Positions 24,828 through 32,124 of a stretch of 64,000 bases of DNA are shown here, in pieces. The notes under the pieces were generated by a model that was not told the DNA's origin, searched no databases, and saw only the letters and a list, made by a program, of their open reading frames with translations. The DNA comes from Metabacillus kandeliae (GTDB lineage: Bacteria > Bacillota > Bacilli > Bacillales > Bacillaceae), in assembly GCF_021166585.1 (NCBI RefSeq), contig NZ_JAJOZE010000001.1:886062-950061 (forward strand). Reading direction: 5' to 3'. Every line of letters begins with the position of its first letter. The first letter of the stretch is position 1. The translations under genes and the position numbers were made by a program.

Positions 24828-25012
24828 CTATGTAAAAAAAGAAGGTTGAATTTTGAACACCTGTTGATCTATGTTCCAGGCGGGAGACTCCTGCGGGAGC
24901 AGCGGGCCAGGTGAGACCCCGCAGGCGCTAAACGCCGAGGAGGCTCAGCTCCCGCTCCGCGGAAAGCAGACGCCTGCATACTGAAATCAACAGCCCAATT
25001 TAACAAAGCCTT
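24828..25012. repeat. Dispersed GC-rich intergenic element, family A, copy 1
   Basis: About 185 bp nearly identical in plan to 60445-60632: GCTATGT-AAA at the left, a GTTGAT-flanked GC-rich core (GGCGGGAGACTCCTGCGGGA, then CGCCGAGGAGGCTCA and CCGCGGAAAGC), and CAACAGCCCAATTTAAC at the right. It fills the gap between YodM and YodL. It codes for no protein; MITE-like non-autonomous element or conserved structured repeat of bacilli. Confidence 0.85.
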
Positions 25013-25053
25013 TTTAATAAAAAGAAATGAAAAGAACAAAGGGGATGAAGGGC

Positions 25054-25356
25054 ATGCTACTGCGTTATCGCAAACTGACTGAGTTTGATGTGACCATCTT
25101 CCAGACTCCTGAAGCTGGCGGAAAAAAAGGCTACAGGCAGGTATACCGCTGTCATGTGAATGCCAAAAACCATAGGGAAGTTCTTGATAAAACATTCAGC
25201 CTTTTTAATGTTGCTGACACTCTTCCTAATGATTACCAATCAAGATTTATTTCGACAGGAGATATTTTGCTGATTGATGAAGGAAGAAAAGGGCAAACTT
25301 ATTATAAGCTATTTTCTGACGGATGGAAGCCGATTAACCGAATACTTGTGCGCTAA
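25054..25356 (+). CDS. YodL-like protein
   Basis: A 100-residue soluble protein, LLRYRKLTEFDVTIFQTPE at the start and a beta-rich core (STGDILLIDEGRKGQTYYKL). The YodL-type domain also appears in phage and plasmid proteins, where its role is unclear. Position next to YodM agrees with B. subtilis yodL. I chose ATG 25054, nine bases after AAAGGGG; two ATGs a little upstream are less well placed. A terminator follows two bases after the stop. Confidence 0.75.
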   Translation: MLLRYRKLTEFDVTIFQTPEAGGKKGYRQVYRCHVNAKNHREVLDKTFSLFNVADTLPNDYQSRFISTGDILLIDEGRKGQTYYKLFSDGWKPINRILVR

Positions 25357-25357
25357 A

Positions 25358-25383
25358 AAGCAGCGGAGGACCGCTGCTTTCCA
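25358..25383. terminator. Terminator between YodL and a convergent small gene
   Basis: AAAGCAGCGG, four-base loop, CCGCTGCTTT. Works in both directions. Confidence 0.85.
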
Positions 25384-25527
25384 TTAAATATGATTGCCTG
25401 GACCAGCCTTCCTATTGGAAGCCTGATTTTCTTTACTGTGAGCCTCATGCTCTGCAGCAATGTTTTCAGGTGAAATGTGGTTGTTCTTTTTTGGAGCACT
25501 TATTCGGTTTCGGTGTTTTTTACCCAT
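25384..25527 (-). CDS. Small basic protein, 47 aa
   Basis: TGGAGGTGAGTTGC precedes an ATG opening a 47-codon frame rich in Lys, Asn, His and Ala, beginning MGKKHRNRISAPKKNN and ending GPGNHI. No hydrophobic segment. The composition resembles minor small spore proteins, but I cannot assign a family. Only 32 bp separate it from the divergent gene at 25560. Confidence 0.7.
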   Translation of the reverse strand: MGKKHRNRISAPKKNNHISPENIAAEHEAHSKENQASNRKAGPGNHI

Positions 25528-25559
25528 GCAACTCACCTCCAGGATAAGGGGTTTTCATC

Positions 25560-25922
25560 ATGAAAACAATCATCATCATTCTTTTGGGCTTAATCTCAAC
25601 CGTTTCAGCCCTGATGGTCAAGCAAGAGATGGAACGCCTTTTTTACAAAGGTAAAGTTAAGCTTCTGTTTCACAGCTTGAACATTTATTTTGTATCTATG
25701 CTCCTCTGCATGCTGGTCATCATTTTGTTTGGCCAATACAGAAACATGTCTTCATTTGCTGTGTATATAAAGGAGTTTGCCTTGATCGGCGCTATTTATA
25801 TTCCTTTTTATGCTGCTCTTGCTTACGGATTTAAAAGGTATATGGCCAGTCTGAAGAAATATGAGGTTAAAGGCAATGTTCTTGTGATTAAGCCGAAGTA
25901 CTTAGCGAAGAGGCAGCATTGA
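25560..25922 (+). CDS. Membrane protein of unknown function, 120 aa
   Basis: Three hydrophobic stretches (IIIILLGLISTVSALMV, FVSMLLCMLVIILFG and FALIGAIYIPFYAALAYGF) and a basic C-terminal tail indicate a small integral membrane protein. AAGGGG lies 11 bases before the ATG. It is divergent from the small basic gene, so its promoter must lie within that gene. Not recognised. Confidence 0.65.
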   Translation: MKTIIIILLGLISTVSALMVKQEMERLFYKGKVKLLFHSLNIYFVSMLLCMLVIILFGQYRNMSSFAVYIKEFALIGAIYIPFYAALAYGFKRYMASLKKYEVKGNVLVIKPKYLAKRQH

Positions 25923-26111
25923 TTTTTCTGCCTTTCAAAAATTAGCTTTCCCTTTTTGTGAGCGGTTGATGGCTGGTATTTTCTCCTTTTTGGTGAAGTG
26001 CTTAGTCAAAACCGCTTTTTAATGCGGAAAATCAAGTATCCAATAGCATAATTTTTTCAGCAAATTTTGCAAAATATGCTATAGTATCTCTATAAAGGAG
26101 GAGTAAAACAA

Positions 26112-26822
26112 ATGAGCATACATATCGAAGCAAAAGAACATGAAATAGCTGAAACGGTACTTCTTCCTGGAGATCCGCTCAGGGCCAAATATATTGCCGA
26201 AACATTTCTTGAAGGTGCAGAATGCTATAACAATGTAAGAGGCATGCTGGGTTTTACAGGCACTTATAAAGGAAAAAAGGTTTCAGTTCAGGGAACAGGT
26301 ATGGGCGTTCCATCCATTTCCATCTATATTAATGAACTGATGCAGAGCTACGGGGTCAAGCAGCTGATCAGGGTTGGAACGTGCGGAGCTATACAAAAGG
26401 ATGTAAAAGTTCGGGATGTTATTCTCGCCATGACAGCATCAACTGATTCACAGATGAACCGGCTTACGTTTGGCGGTATTGATTATGCGCCGACCGCTGA
26501 TTTTGAATTATTGAAAAATGCTTATGAAGCCGGATCTGAAAAGGGGCTAAAGCTTAAGGCAGGAAATGTATTCACAGCAGATATGTTTTATAACGACAAT
26601 GCAGATCATGAAAAATGGGCGCGTTACGGAATTCTTGCCATTGAAATGGAAACGGCTGCACTTTATACGCTGGCAGCTAAATTTGGCAGAAAAGCACTTT
26701 CCGTATTGACGGTCAGTGATCACATTCTTACAGGGGAAGAAACAACAGCAGAAGAAAGGCAAACTACGTTCAATGAAATGATTGAAGTATCTTTAGAAGC
26801 AGCTTTAAAGTCCTCTAAATAA
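26112..26822 (+). CDS. deoD: Purine nucleoside phosphorylase, DeoD type
   Basis: A 236-residue hexameric purine nucleoside phosphorylase that cleaves purine (deoxy)nucleosides with phosphate. Motifs: [19 protein letters not shown] at the phosphate site, [25 protein letters not shown], and EMETAALY for ribose binding, with the catalytic Asp in LTVSDHI. Full family length. AAAGGAGGAG precedes the ATG. Monocistronic, with its own terminator. Confidence 0.95.
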   Translation: MSIHIEAKEHEIAETVLLPGDPLRAKYIAETFLEGAECYNNVRGMLGFTGTYKGKKVSVQGTGMGVPSISIYINELMQSYGVKQLIRVGTCGAIQKDVKVRDVILAMTASTDSQMNRLTFGGIDYAPTADFELLKNAYEAGSEKGLKLKAGNVFTADMFYNDNADHEKWARYGILAIEMETAALYTLAAKFGRKALSVLTVSDHILTGEETTAEERQTTFNEMIEVSLEAALKSSK

Positions 26823-26831
26823 GGAAAAAAG

Positions 26832-26861
26832 GAATGCGCATTGAGAAAATGCGCATTTTTT
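26832..26861 (+). terminator. Terminator of deoD
   Basis: AATGCGCA, nine-base loop, TGCGCATTTTTT. Confidence 0.8.
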
Positions 26862-26884
26862 ATCGAAAAATGTCAATTTTTATT

Positions 26885-26912
26885 TTGGATGCGGCGGAAG
26901 CAATGATACAAT
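26885..26912 (+). promoter_or_regulatory. SigA promoter of the VanY-type carboxypeptidase gene
   Basis: TTGGAT, 16 bp, TACAAT, 54 bp before the start codon. Confidence 0.5.
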
Positions 26913-26966
26913 AATTCATGCTGGCAATGTATTTTAAGCCATGAAATTGTATAGGGTGGTAACGAC

Positions 26967-27764
26967 ATGAAAAAAAGAATTATTTGTTCCGTACTTCCAA
27001 TCATCTTCCTGACATCAGCCTGCTCCAGTTTTCCGAAAGAACTGAACTTTTTTCAGGATGATCAAAAAGAATCCAAACCTGTTCCCGTAAAGCAAAGCAA
27101 GCCGAATGAACAAAATCATTATGTGCTGAAGGCGGCTTATTTTAATAACATTCAAACAATTGACGGAAAAGAAACGATTACGAACCCTGATAATATTCTC
27201 GTACTCGTGAATAAAAATTTTTCACTGCCTGCCGGGTACAAAGCAAAGGACTTAGTCACACCTGATGTCCCTTTTTCCTTTGGTGATAAGGACATTCAGC
27301 AGCGCTACATGCGAAAAGAAGCAGCACAGGCGCTTGAAAAGTTATTTAATGAAGCGAAAGAAGAGAATATTGAACTGTTTGCTGTATCCGGATTTCGCTC
27401 ATATTCCTACCAGCAAAGTGTATTCAACAGGGAAGTGAAAGCGAACGGCGAGGAGCATGCAAAACAGGCTGTTGCTCTTCCTGGGCAAAGCGAGCATCAG
27501 ACAGGGCTGACAATGGATATATCAAGCCGCAGTGTTCAGCTTGATATTACGCCGAAGTTCGGTGACACAGAGGAAGGCAAATGGGTAAAAGAGAACGCCA
27601 GCAAATTTGGCTTTATCATCCGCTATCCCGAAGATAAGACGGATATTACCAAATATGAGTACGAGCCATGGCATTTGAGGTATGTTGGCGTAAAAACAGC
27701 TCAAATACTTAAAAAAAATAATTTGACCCTTGAAGAATACTTTGGCAAAGTGAAAAAAATCTAG
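26967..27764 (+). CDS. D-alanyl-D-alanine carboxypeptidase, VanY family lipoprotein (YodJ-like)
   Basis: A 265-residue lipoprotein: basic start, hydrophobic core and lipobox LTSAC with Cys19. A linker rich in Lys and Pro precedes the VanY peptidase domain (about 95-260), with SGFRSYSYQQ, the zinc ligands in PGQSEHQTGLTMDIS (His, Asp) and EPWHLRYVG (Glu, His). It trims the terminal D-Ala of peptidoglycan stem peptides outside the membrane. It sits next to deoD as yodJ does in B. subtilis. The glycosylase gene follows at 23 bp without a terminator. Confidence 0.9.
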   Translation: MKKRIICSVLPIIFLTSACSSFPKELNFFQDDQKESKPVPVKQSKPNEQNHYVLKAAYFNNIQTIDGKETITNPDNILVLVNKNFSLPAGYKAKDLVTPDVPFSFGDKDIQQRYMRKEAAQALEKLFNEAKEENIELFAVSGFRSYSYQQSVFNREVKANGEEHAKQAVALPGQSEHQTGLTMDISSRSVQLDITPKFGDTEEGKWVKENASKFGFIIRYPEDKTDITKYEYEPWHLRYVGVKTAQILKKNNLTLEEYFGKVKKI

Positions 27765-27787
27765 CATCCGAAGAAATGAGGGATGGC

Positions 27788-28288
27788 ATGCAGCCTCTTA
27801 AAGATTTGCTTGCAAAAGATTTAACACTGCTGTTTATCGGCTATAATCCAAGCCTTCTTTCTGCCGAAGCAGGTCATCATTATGCCAATCCAAACAACAG
27901 GTTTTGGAAGATCCTTTTTCAGGCAGGAATAACTGAAAGGCTGTATTCGCCATTTGAGGATGAAAAGCTTTTAGAAAAAGGTATCGGGTTTACGAATATT
28001 GTTCAAAGGCCGACAAAGGCAGCAGATGAAATTACAAGAAAAGAATATCATACCGGCAGTGATGAACTCAGAAGCAAAATCAGCTCATGCAAGCCCAAAA
28101 TCGCCTGTTTTGTTGGAAAGGGTGTGTATCTGGCATACAGCGGCAAGAAAAAAGCTCCATGGGGAAAGCAGGAAGGTTCTGTGATCAATGGAGTCATTGA
28201 ATTTGCCGCACCTTCTTCGAGCGGCCTTGTCAGAATGAAACTTGAAGACATCGCAGACATTTATAAAAAATTGCATCAATATATGTAA
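27788..28288 (+). CDS. mug: Mismatch-specific DNA glycosylase, Mug/TDG family
   Basis: A 166-residue uracil-DNA glycosylase of family 2. FIGYNPS (active-site loop with the catalytic Asn), GHHYANPNNRFWKIL and the late APSSSGL block are diagnostic. It removes uracil or ethenocytosine from mismatched DNA. GAGGG is five bases before the chosen ATG (27788); the ATG at 27776 has no good site. Likely co-transcribed with the carboxypeptidase gene. Confidence 0.88.
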   Translation: MQPLKDLLAKDLTLLFIGYNPSLLSAEAGHHYANPNNRFWKILFQAGITERLYSPFEDEKLLEKGIGFTNIVQRPTKAADEITRKEYHTGSDELRSKISSCKPKIACFVGKGVYLAYSGKKKAPWGKQEGSVINGVIEFAAPSSSGLVRMKLEDIADIYKKLHQYM

Positions 28289-28294
28289 AATATG

Positions 28295-28342
28295 GCTGGC
28301 CGTGAGCTATGCATGTCTTCCCATGCATAGCTCACGGCCAGC
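28295..28342. terminator. Perfect 21-bp hairpin after mug
   Basis: The arms 28295-28315 and 28322-28342 are exact complements around a six-base loop; the base is GCTGGCCGTGAGC. The T-tract is short (CTTTCTGCTTTTT). Probably a terminator, but unusually long and perfect. Confidence 0.7.
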
Positions 28343-28381
28343 TTTCTGCTTTTTAAAGCAATTTATCCTTTTGCTGCACTA

Positions 28382-28414
28382 AAAAAGCCAAAAACAGCCG
28401 CAGGCTGTTTTTGG
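28382..28414 (-). terminator. Terminator of the Gly/Tyr-rich gene
   Basis: On the minus strand CCAAAAACAGCC, three-base loop and GGCTGTTTTTGG are followed by CTTTTTT. Confidence 0.85.
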
Positions 28415-28436
28415 TGCTTGCTCTTTTAACGCATCT

Positions 28437-28703
28437 TTACCACAGTAATAATCCTGCTAAAGCTACACCGGTAATGAAGCCAAGCCCAATTCCGTATGCC
28501 GGCCCGTAACCATACCAGCCGCCATATCCTCCTCCATAATATCCCAATCCGTAACCTCTGCCGCCTCTTTGCCTTACAGGCTGAATAAAAACACTATGCG
28601 GTGTAACTCTTACAATTCTGCCCACATGCACATTTCCATCCCTGTGGCTGATGCGGACGATCTTGCCCTGATACCGCTGGCACATGCCATAATATCGGCT
28701 CAT
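28437..28703 (-). CDS. Gly/Tyr-rich coat-like protein (YodI position)
   Basis: An 88-residue protein with an N-terminal Sm-like beta segment (QGKIVRISHRDGNVHVGRIV), a Gly/Tyr-rich middle (GYGLGYYGGGYGGWYGYG) and a C-terminal hydrophobic helix. GGGAGGGATAATGG precedes the ATG. A good SigK-type promoter lies upstream. In B. subtilis the small gene yodI, expressed in sporulation, occupies this place between yodH and yodJ; whether it is the same family I cannot tell. Coat or spore-envelope role inferred. Confidence 0.75.
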   Translation of the reverse strand: MSRYYGMCQRYQGKIVRISHRDGNVHVGRIVRVTPHSVFIQPVRQRGGRGYGLGYYGGGYGGWYGYGPAYGIGLGFITGVALAGLLLW

Positions 28704-28733
28704 CCATTATCCCTCCCTAATTCGTTTCCTTAC

Positions 28734-28760
28734 AACCTATGTTGGGAAGGGACAGGACGT
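28734..28760 (-). promoter_or_regulatory. Putative SigK promoter of the Gly/Tyr-rich gene
   Basis: On the minus strand AC (28759-28760), 17 bp, then CATAGGTT (28734-28741), 31 bp before the start codon. It matches AC-N17-CATANNNT. Confidence 0.55.
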
Positions 28761-28788
28761 TTGTACGCTTATCCTATTTAAAAAGAAA

Positions 28789-29493
28789 TTAGGAGGATGA
28801 GCTGCACCTGTAGATCATGCAGCGGACTTTTTTGCTGAAAGCCTTTGTCATTTCCTGATGCCTGTCAAGCAGGGTGAAAAGGGCAGGATCTGCATCCTCA
28901 TCCAAATCAAATTCAGCCATTTGGTCATAAATGTCCAATTCATAATCCACAAGGGATGAAGAATCTATTCCATAAAAGCCGGTTTCCTTCAAAGAACGCT
29001 CCCAGTCTTTATTGGTATTTAATGAAACTGCAGAATAAAAAGAAGAAAATTTTTCTCTGTCTTTGCGAGGTAAATTTGGCTCAGCTGTCATTTCAATCAT
29101 GACCAGCCTGCCGCCTGGCTTTAAAACCCGATGTATTTCAGTCAGGCTTTTAGGTGCGTCTGTAAAAGAAAGGACAGATTCTGAAAGGACAAGATCAAAA
29201 GTATGATCCTTGTAGGGGAGGTTTTCTAATGATCCGCACTGAAGTCTTTCTTTTGAGCCTCCGAGCCGGCTTTCAGCTTTTTGAATCATTCTCTGGTCTT
29301 GATCAATACCTTTTGCATCTGCACCAAGCTGCATGAGGTAATAAAGAGTCTGCCCTGTACCGCATCCGGCATCAAGGACTTTTTTGCCGAAAAGAGGCTG
29401 TTCTTGATCCAGCACGCATTTAGTGAGGGCCAATCCTCCGGGGTGAGCGCCGCCGATGCCTAAAACTGCAAGTAAATTCAAATACTCTCCCAA
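28789..29493 (-). CDS. Class I SAM-dependent methyltransferase (YodH-like)
   Basis: A 234-residue methyltransferase. Motif I is VLDAGCGTGQTLYYL, followed by GIDQDQRMIQKA, LENLPYKDHTFDLVLSESVLSF and the late IHRVLKPGGRLVMIEM, the order of the Methyltransf_11 group. The acceptor is unknown. AAGGAGA stands eight bases before a TTG at 29493, which I take as start although the frame is open to 29511. Same relative position as yodH of B. subtilis. Confidence 0.82.
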   Translation of the reverse strand: MGEYLNLLAVLGIGGAHPGGLALTKCVLDQEQPLFGKKVLDAGCGTGQTLYYLMQLGADAKGIDQDQRMIQKAESRLGGSKERLQCGSLENLPYKDHTFDLVLSESVLSFTDAPKSLTEIHRVLKPGGRLVMIEMTAEPNLPRKDREKFSSFYSAVSLNTNKDWERSLKETGFYGIDSSSLVDYELDIYDQMAEFDLDEDADPALFTLLDRHQEMTKAFSKKVRCMIYRCSSSS

Positions 29494-29558
29494 TTGGCAT
29501 CTCTCCTTCACATTTTTTACATTCTATGCGGAAGGAGGATGTGTGGCATGCGGTCAGT

Positions 29559-29831
29559 TCAAAGACACTTAAGCAATTGGTGCTTTTGCAGCAATACAGG
29601 CAGTCTTGTCATAAGCAGCTGGTTAATCTCTGTTTGCAGAATCTTTTTCAGTGCCTTTTTAAAGCGGCCGGCAGATACAAACTGTTTCACTCTCATTGTT
29701 ATATAGGTCATCACCTGATTTTCTGAAAATAGTTCTTTTACGCTTATTTTTCGATCTACCTCATGCAGCAGAGAAAATGAGAAGGAAATAACCTCATAAT
29801 CTTCTGCTCCAACAAATCGCTCTAGGTCCAA
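29559..29831 (-). CDS. Hypothetical protein, 90 aa
   Basis: Starts at TTG after AAAGGAGGGAAATGCG, a strong site. The protein is helical and basic in the second half (RFKKALKKILQTEINQLLMTRLP) with no membrane segment. Not recognised. It lies between the methyltransferase and ctpA, divergent from ctpA. Confidence 0.6.
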   Translation of the reverse strand: MDLERFVGAEDYEVISFSFSLLHEVDRKISVKELFSENQVMTYITMRVKQFVSAGRFKKALKKILQTEINQLLMTRLPVLLQKHQLLKCL

Positions 29832-29899
29832 CGCATTTCCCTCCTTTACAAAAATGAAATATTATTTACATTAAGTTAACATATTGGAGGAGTAAAATC

Positions 29900-29962
29900 A
29901 TGTCGAAAGAAGGGACCGCGAAAAAAATGCTTTATAAAACAAAAGATAGGTGCTTTTGTTAA
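29900..29962 (+). CDS. Possible 20-residue peptide upstream of ctpA
   Basis: TTGGAGGAGTAAAATC precedes an ATG opening 20 codons (MSKEGTAKKMLYKTKDRCFC). The ribosome site is excellent and the frame ends just before the ctpA promoter. It could be a small peptide or a fortuitous ORF. Confidence 0.35.
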   Translation: MSKEGTAKKMLYKTKDRCFC

Positions 29963-29965
29963 CAG

Positions 29966-29994
29966 TTGACGGGATAGGGAACGTTAGACATAAT
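29966..29994 (+). promoter_or_regulatory. SigA promoter of ctpA
   Basis: TTGACG, 17 bp, CATAAT. The leader to the ctpA start is about 130 bases. Confidence 0.55.
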
Positions 29995-30131
29995 TAATGA
30001 AGGCTATTTTTCACTTGATTCTTTCGTGGAGAAGGATAGCGATCTTCCTCTGTTTGCATCCGTTTCTTCTAAAATTCGAATACGGATACATAAAAGGCTG
30101 CGGCCTCAACAATTTTTAAGGTGGTGTCAGG

Positions 30132-31523
30132 GTGGGAAAATGGTTAAAAACAGCTGTCATCATTATTATTACAGCTGCCATCAGTTCAGGGTTGACCCTT
30201 GCTCTAATAAAACCGTCAGCAGCACCGTTAGCTAAGAAAGACGGTTTTCAAAAGCTATACACAGCATACGAACAGCTTGATAAACAGTTTTACGAGGAAC
30301 CTGATAAGCAAAAAATGGTGGATGGAGCCATTAAAGGAATGGTTCAATCCCTTGGTGACCCATATAGTGAGTATATGGATGCTGATACAGCCAAAAGCTT
30401 TAGCGAAAGCATCTCCTCCTCCTTTGAAGGCATCGGTGCAGAGCTTCAGGAAAATAGCGGTCACGTTGTTGTCGTTTCACCAATCAAAGGATCTCCTGCA
30501 GAAAAAGCGGGCATTAAACCGAAAGATCAAATTGTAAAAGTAAACGGTAAAAACATGGCCGGAAAAAGTGTCAATGACATTGTGACCCTTGTAAGGGGCA
30601 AAAAAGGCACCTCTGTTAAAATCGGAGTTGAGCGCCAGGGCAGCGGGATGCTTGAATTCACGATTGTGCGCGATAAAATTCCGGTTGAAACGGTCTCGCA
30701 TACTGTAACAGATCAAAATATCGGGAAAATCCAAGTATCTAAATTCTCTGAAACAACTGGTGCAGATTTTCAGAAAGCTGTAGAAGATTTGCAGAAAAAG
30801 AAAGTAAAGGGCATTGTCATCGATTTAAGGCAAAACCCGGGAGGTCTGCTTGACCAGGCCACCAAAATGAGCGAGATGTTTATTCCGAAAGGAAAGAATA
30901 TTCTTCAGGCAGAAAACAGAGATGGATCAAAAGAAGTCATTGCTTCGAGAAATGAGCATCCTGTTACGATTCCGACTGCTGTTTTAATAGATGGCGGCTC
31001 TGCAAGCGCTGCTGAAATTATGGCTGCAGCATTGCATGAATCTGCCGGAGTACAGCTGATTGGCGAGAAATCGTTCGGGAAAGGCACCATGCAGCAGCCA
31101 GTGGAATTTAAAGATGGCTCATCCTTTAAGTTTACGACTGCGAAGTGGCTGACTCCGAAAGGGGAATGGATTCATAAAAAAGGAATTCAGCCAGACCAAA
31201 AAATCAGTCTGCCTGATTATGCAAACCTGCCGCTGCTGAATCCTGAAAAAGTGCTGAAGGAAGGCGATTCTTCTGCACAGGTGAAAGCCGCACAGCAGCT
31301 ATTGAAAGCCATTGGATATGATCCTGGCAGCGAGGATGGTTTTTTCTCAAAAAACATGACAGCTGCTGTGGAAAAATATCAAAAGGATCATCAGCTAAAA
31401 GTGACTGGTGATATTGACAAAGCTGCGGCATCCAGCATGATCGGGACCATCCAAAAAATGCTTGTTGAAAATGATACCCAATACAAAGCAGCCGTTACCT
31501 ATTTAAAAAAGATTAATCCATAA
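30132..31523 (+). CDS. ctpA: Carboxy-terminal processing protease, S41 family
   Basis: A 463-residue exported serine protease. An N-terminal hydrophobic anchor (about 5-26) is followed by a PDZ domain (about 95-180, with SPIKGSPAEKAGIKPKDQI), the S41 catalytic domain with Ser in GGSASAAE (290-297) and general-base Lys in SFGKG (317), and a C-terminal peptidoglycan-binding domain (about 385-440, AAQQLLKAIGYDPGS). It acts outside the membrane, probably on wall-associated or signalling proteins. GTG start, seven bases after AAGGTGG. Position as in B. subtilis ctpA. Confidence 0.92.
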   Translation: MGKWLKTAVIIIITAAISSGLTLALIKPSAAPLAKKDGFQKLYTAYEQLDKQFYEEPDKQKMVDGAIKGMVQSLGDPYSEYMDADTAKSFSESISSSFEGIGAELQENSGHVVVVSPIKGSPAEKAGIKPKDQIVKVNGKNMAGKSVNDIVTLVRGKKGTSVKIGVERQGSGMLEFTIVRDKIPVETVSHTVTDQNIGKIQVSKFSETTGADFQKAVEDLQKKKVKGIVIDLRQNPGGLLDQATKMSEMFIPKGKNILQAENRDGSKEVIASRNEHPVTIPTAVLIDGGSASAAEIMAAALHESAGVQLIGEKSFGKGTMQQPVEFKDGSSFKFTTAKWLTPKGEWIHKKGIQPDQKISLPDYANLPLLNPEKVLKEGDSSAQVKAAQQLLKAIGYDPGSEDGFFSKNMTAAVEKYQKDHQLKVTGDIDKAAASSMIGTIQKMLVENDTQYKAAVTYLKKINP

Positions 31524-31533
31524 CAGTGAGAGG

Positions 31534-31562
31534 GGACTGATTCATGCGATCAGTCCTTTTTC
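31534..31562 (+). terminator. Terminator of ctpA
   Basis: GGACTGAT, seven-base loop, ATCAGTCC, five T. Confidence 0.85.
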
Positions 31563-31563
31563 T

Positions 31564-31662
31564 TTGGCTATGTTAAAGAAGAAAGTTGATTTTTCCCGCC
31601 TGCTGATTGGAGCGGCAGGGCTAAGGCGCTTGCGCATTTCTTTAGTGGCTAATAAAACCTTT
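31564..31662. repeat. Decayed copy of family A repeat
   Basis: It begins TTGGCTATGTTAAAGAA and AGTTGATTTTTCCC like the left end of the full copies, then keeps only fragments of the GC-rich core (GGCGCTTGCGC). The right end is not recognisable. Confidence 0.55.
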
Positions 31663-31732
31663 CTTTTATAAAGGACCCCCAGGAATGGAAAGTATTGCGG
31701 AAAAAGGGTATAATAATATAAAAGTAACGCAC

Positions 31733-31749
31733 TAACTTTTAGTAAGTTA
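31733..31749. promoter_or_regulatory. Inverted-repeat operator candidate of the HxlR regulator
   Basis: TAACTT, five bases, AAGTTA form a perfect 6-5-6 inverted repeat just downstream of a TATAAT box (31709-31714) and 49 bp before the regulator gene. Suitable for autoregulation by the DUF24/HxlR dimer. Confidence 0.5.
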
Positions 31750-31797
31750 TAAAAATATTGGGATAACCGTCAAGAAAGCAGCACAAGGGGGAACAAA

Positions 31798-32124
31798 ATG
31801 AATTCAAATGTATGTCCCAACATCGAATTTGCTTTTGGATTGCTCGGCAAGCGCTGGAATGGCGTAATTATACATGTACTGATGGATGAACCGAAACGAT
31901 TCAAGGATTTTTCCGGCATGATACCGGGCATCAGCCAAAAAATGCTCTCTGAAAGGCTGAAAGAACTTGAGGTTTCCGGTTTAATTGAAAGGGAAGTCAT
32001 TCCTGAAACGCCTGTTAAAGTGATTTATAAATTAACCAAAAAGGGTAAAGGTCTTGAAAACGTAATGAAGGAAGTCCAGTTATGGGCGCAAGATTATTGC
32101 GAAAAACAGGGGGATCTTGAATGA
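31798..32124 (+). CDS. HxlR (DUF24) family transcriptional regulator
   Basis: A 108-residue winged helix with the DUF24 pattern: a Cys at residue 5 (NVCPN, the redox-sensing position in YodB/HypR-type proteins), LLGKRWNGVIIHVL, FSGMIPGISQKMLSERLKEL recognition region and IEREVIPETPVKVIYKLT wing. Such regulators sense thiol-reactive electrophiles or aldehydes. The next gene overlaps by four bases, so it very likely controls that dehydrogenase. Confidence 0.88.
   Translation: MNSNVCPNIEFAFGLLGKRWNGVIIHVLMDEPKRFKDFSGMIPGISQKMLSERLKELEVSGLIEREVIPETPVKVIYKLTKKGKGLENVMKEVQLWAQDYCEKQGDLE

Noticed and set aside
24828-25012. Family A repeat as an insertion sequence or tRNA-like gene
   Set aside because: No transposase frame and no cloverleaf; it is too short and non-coding, so only a non-autonomous element is plausible.
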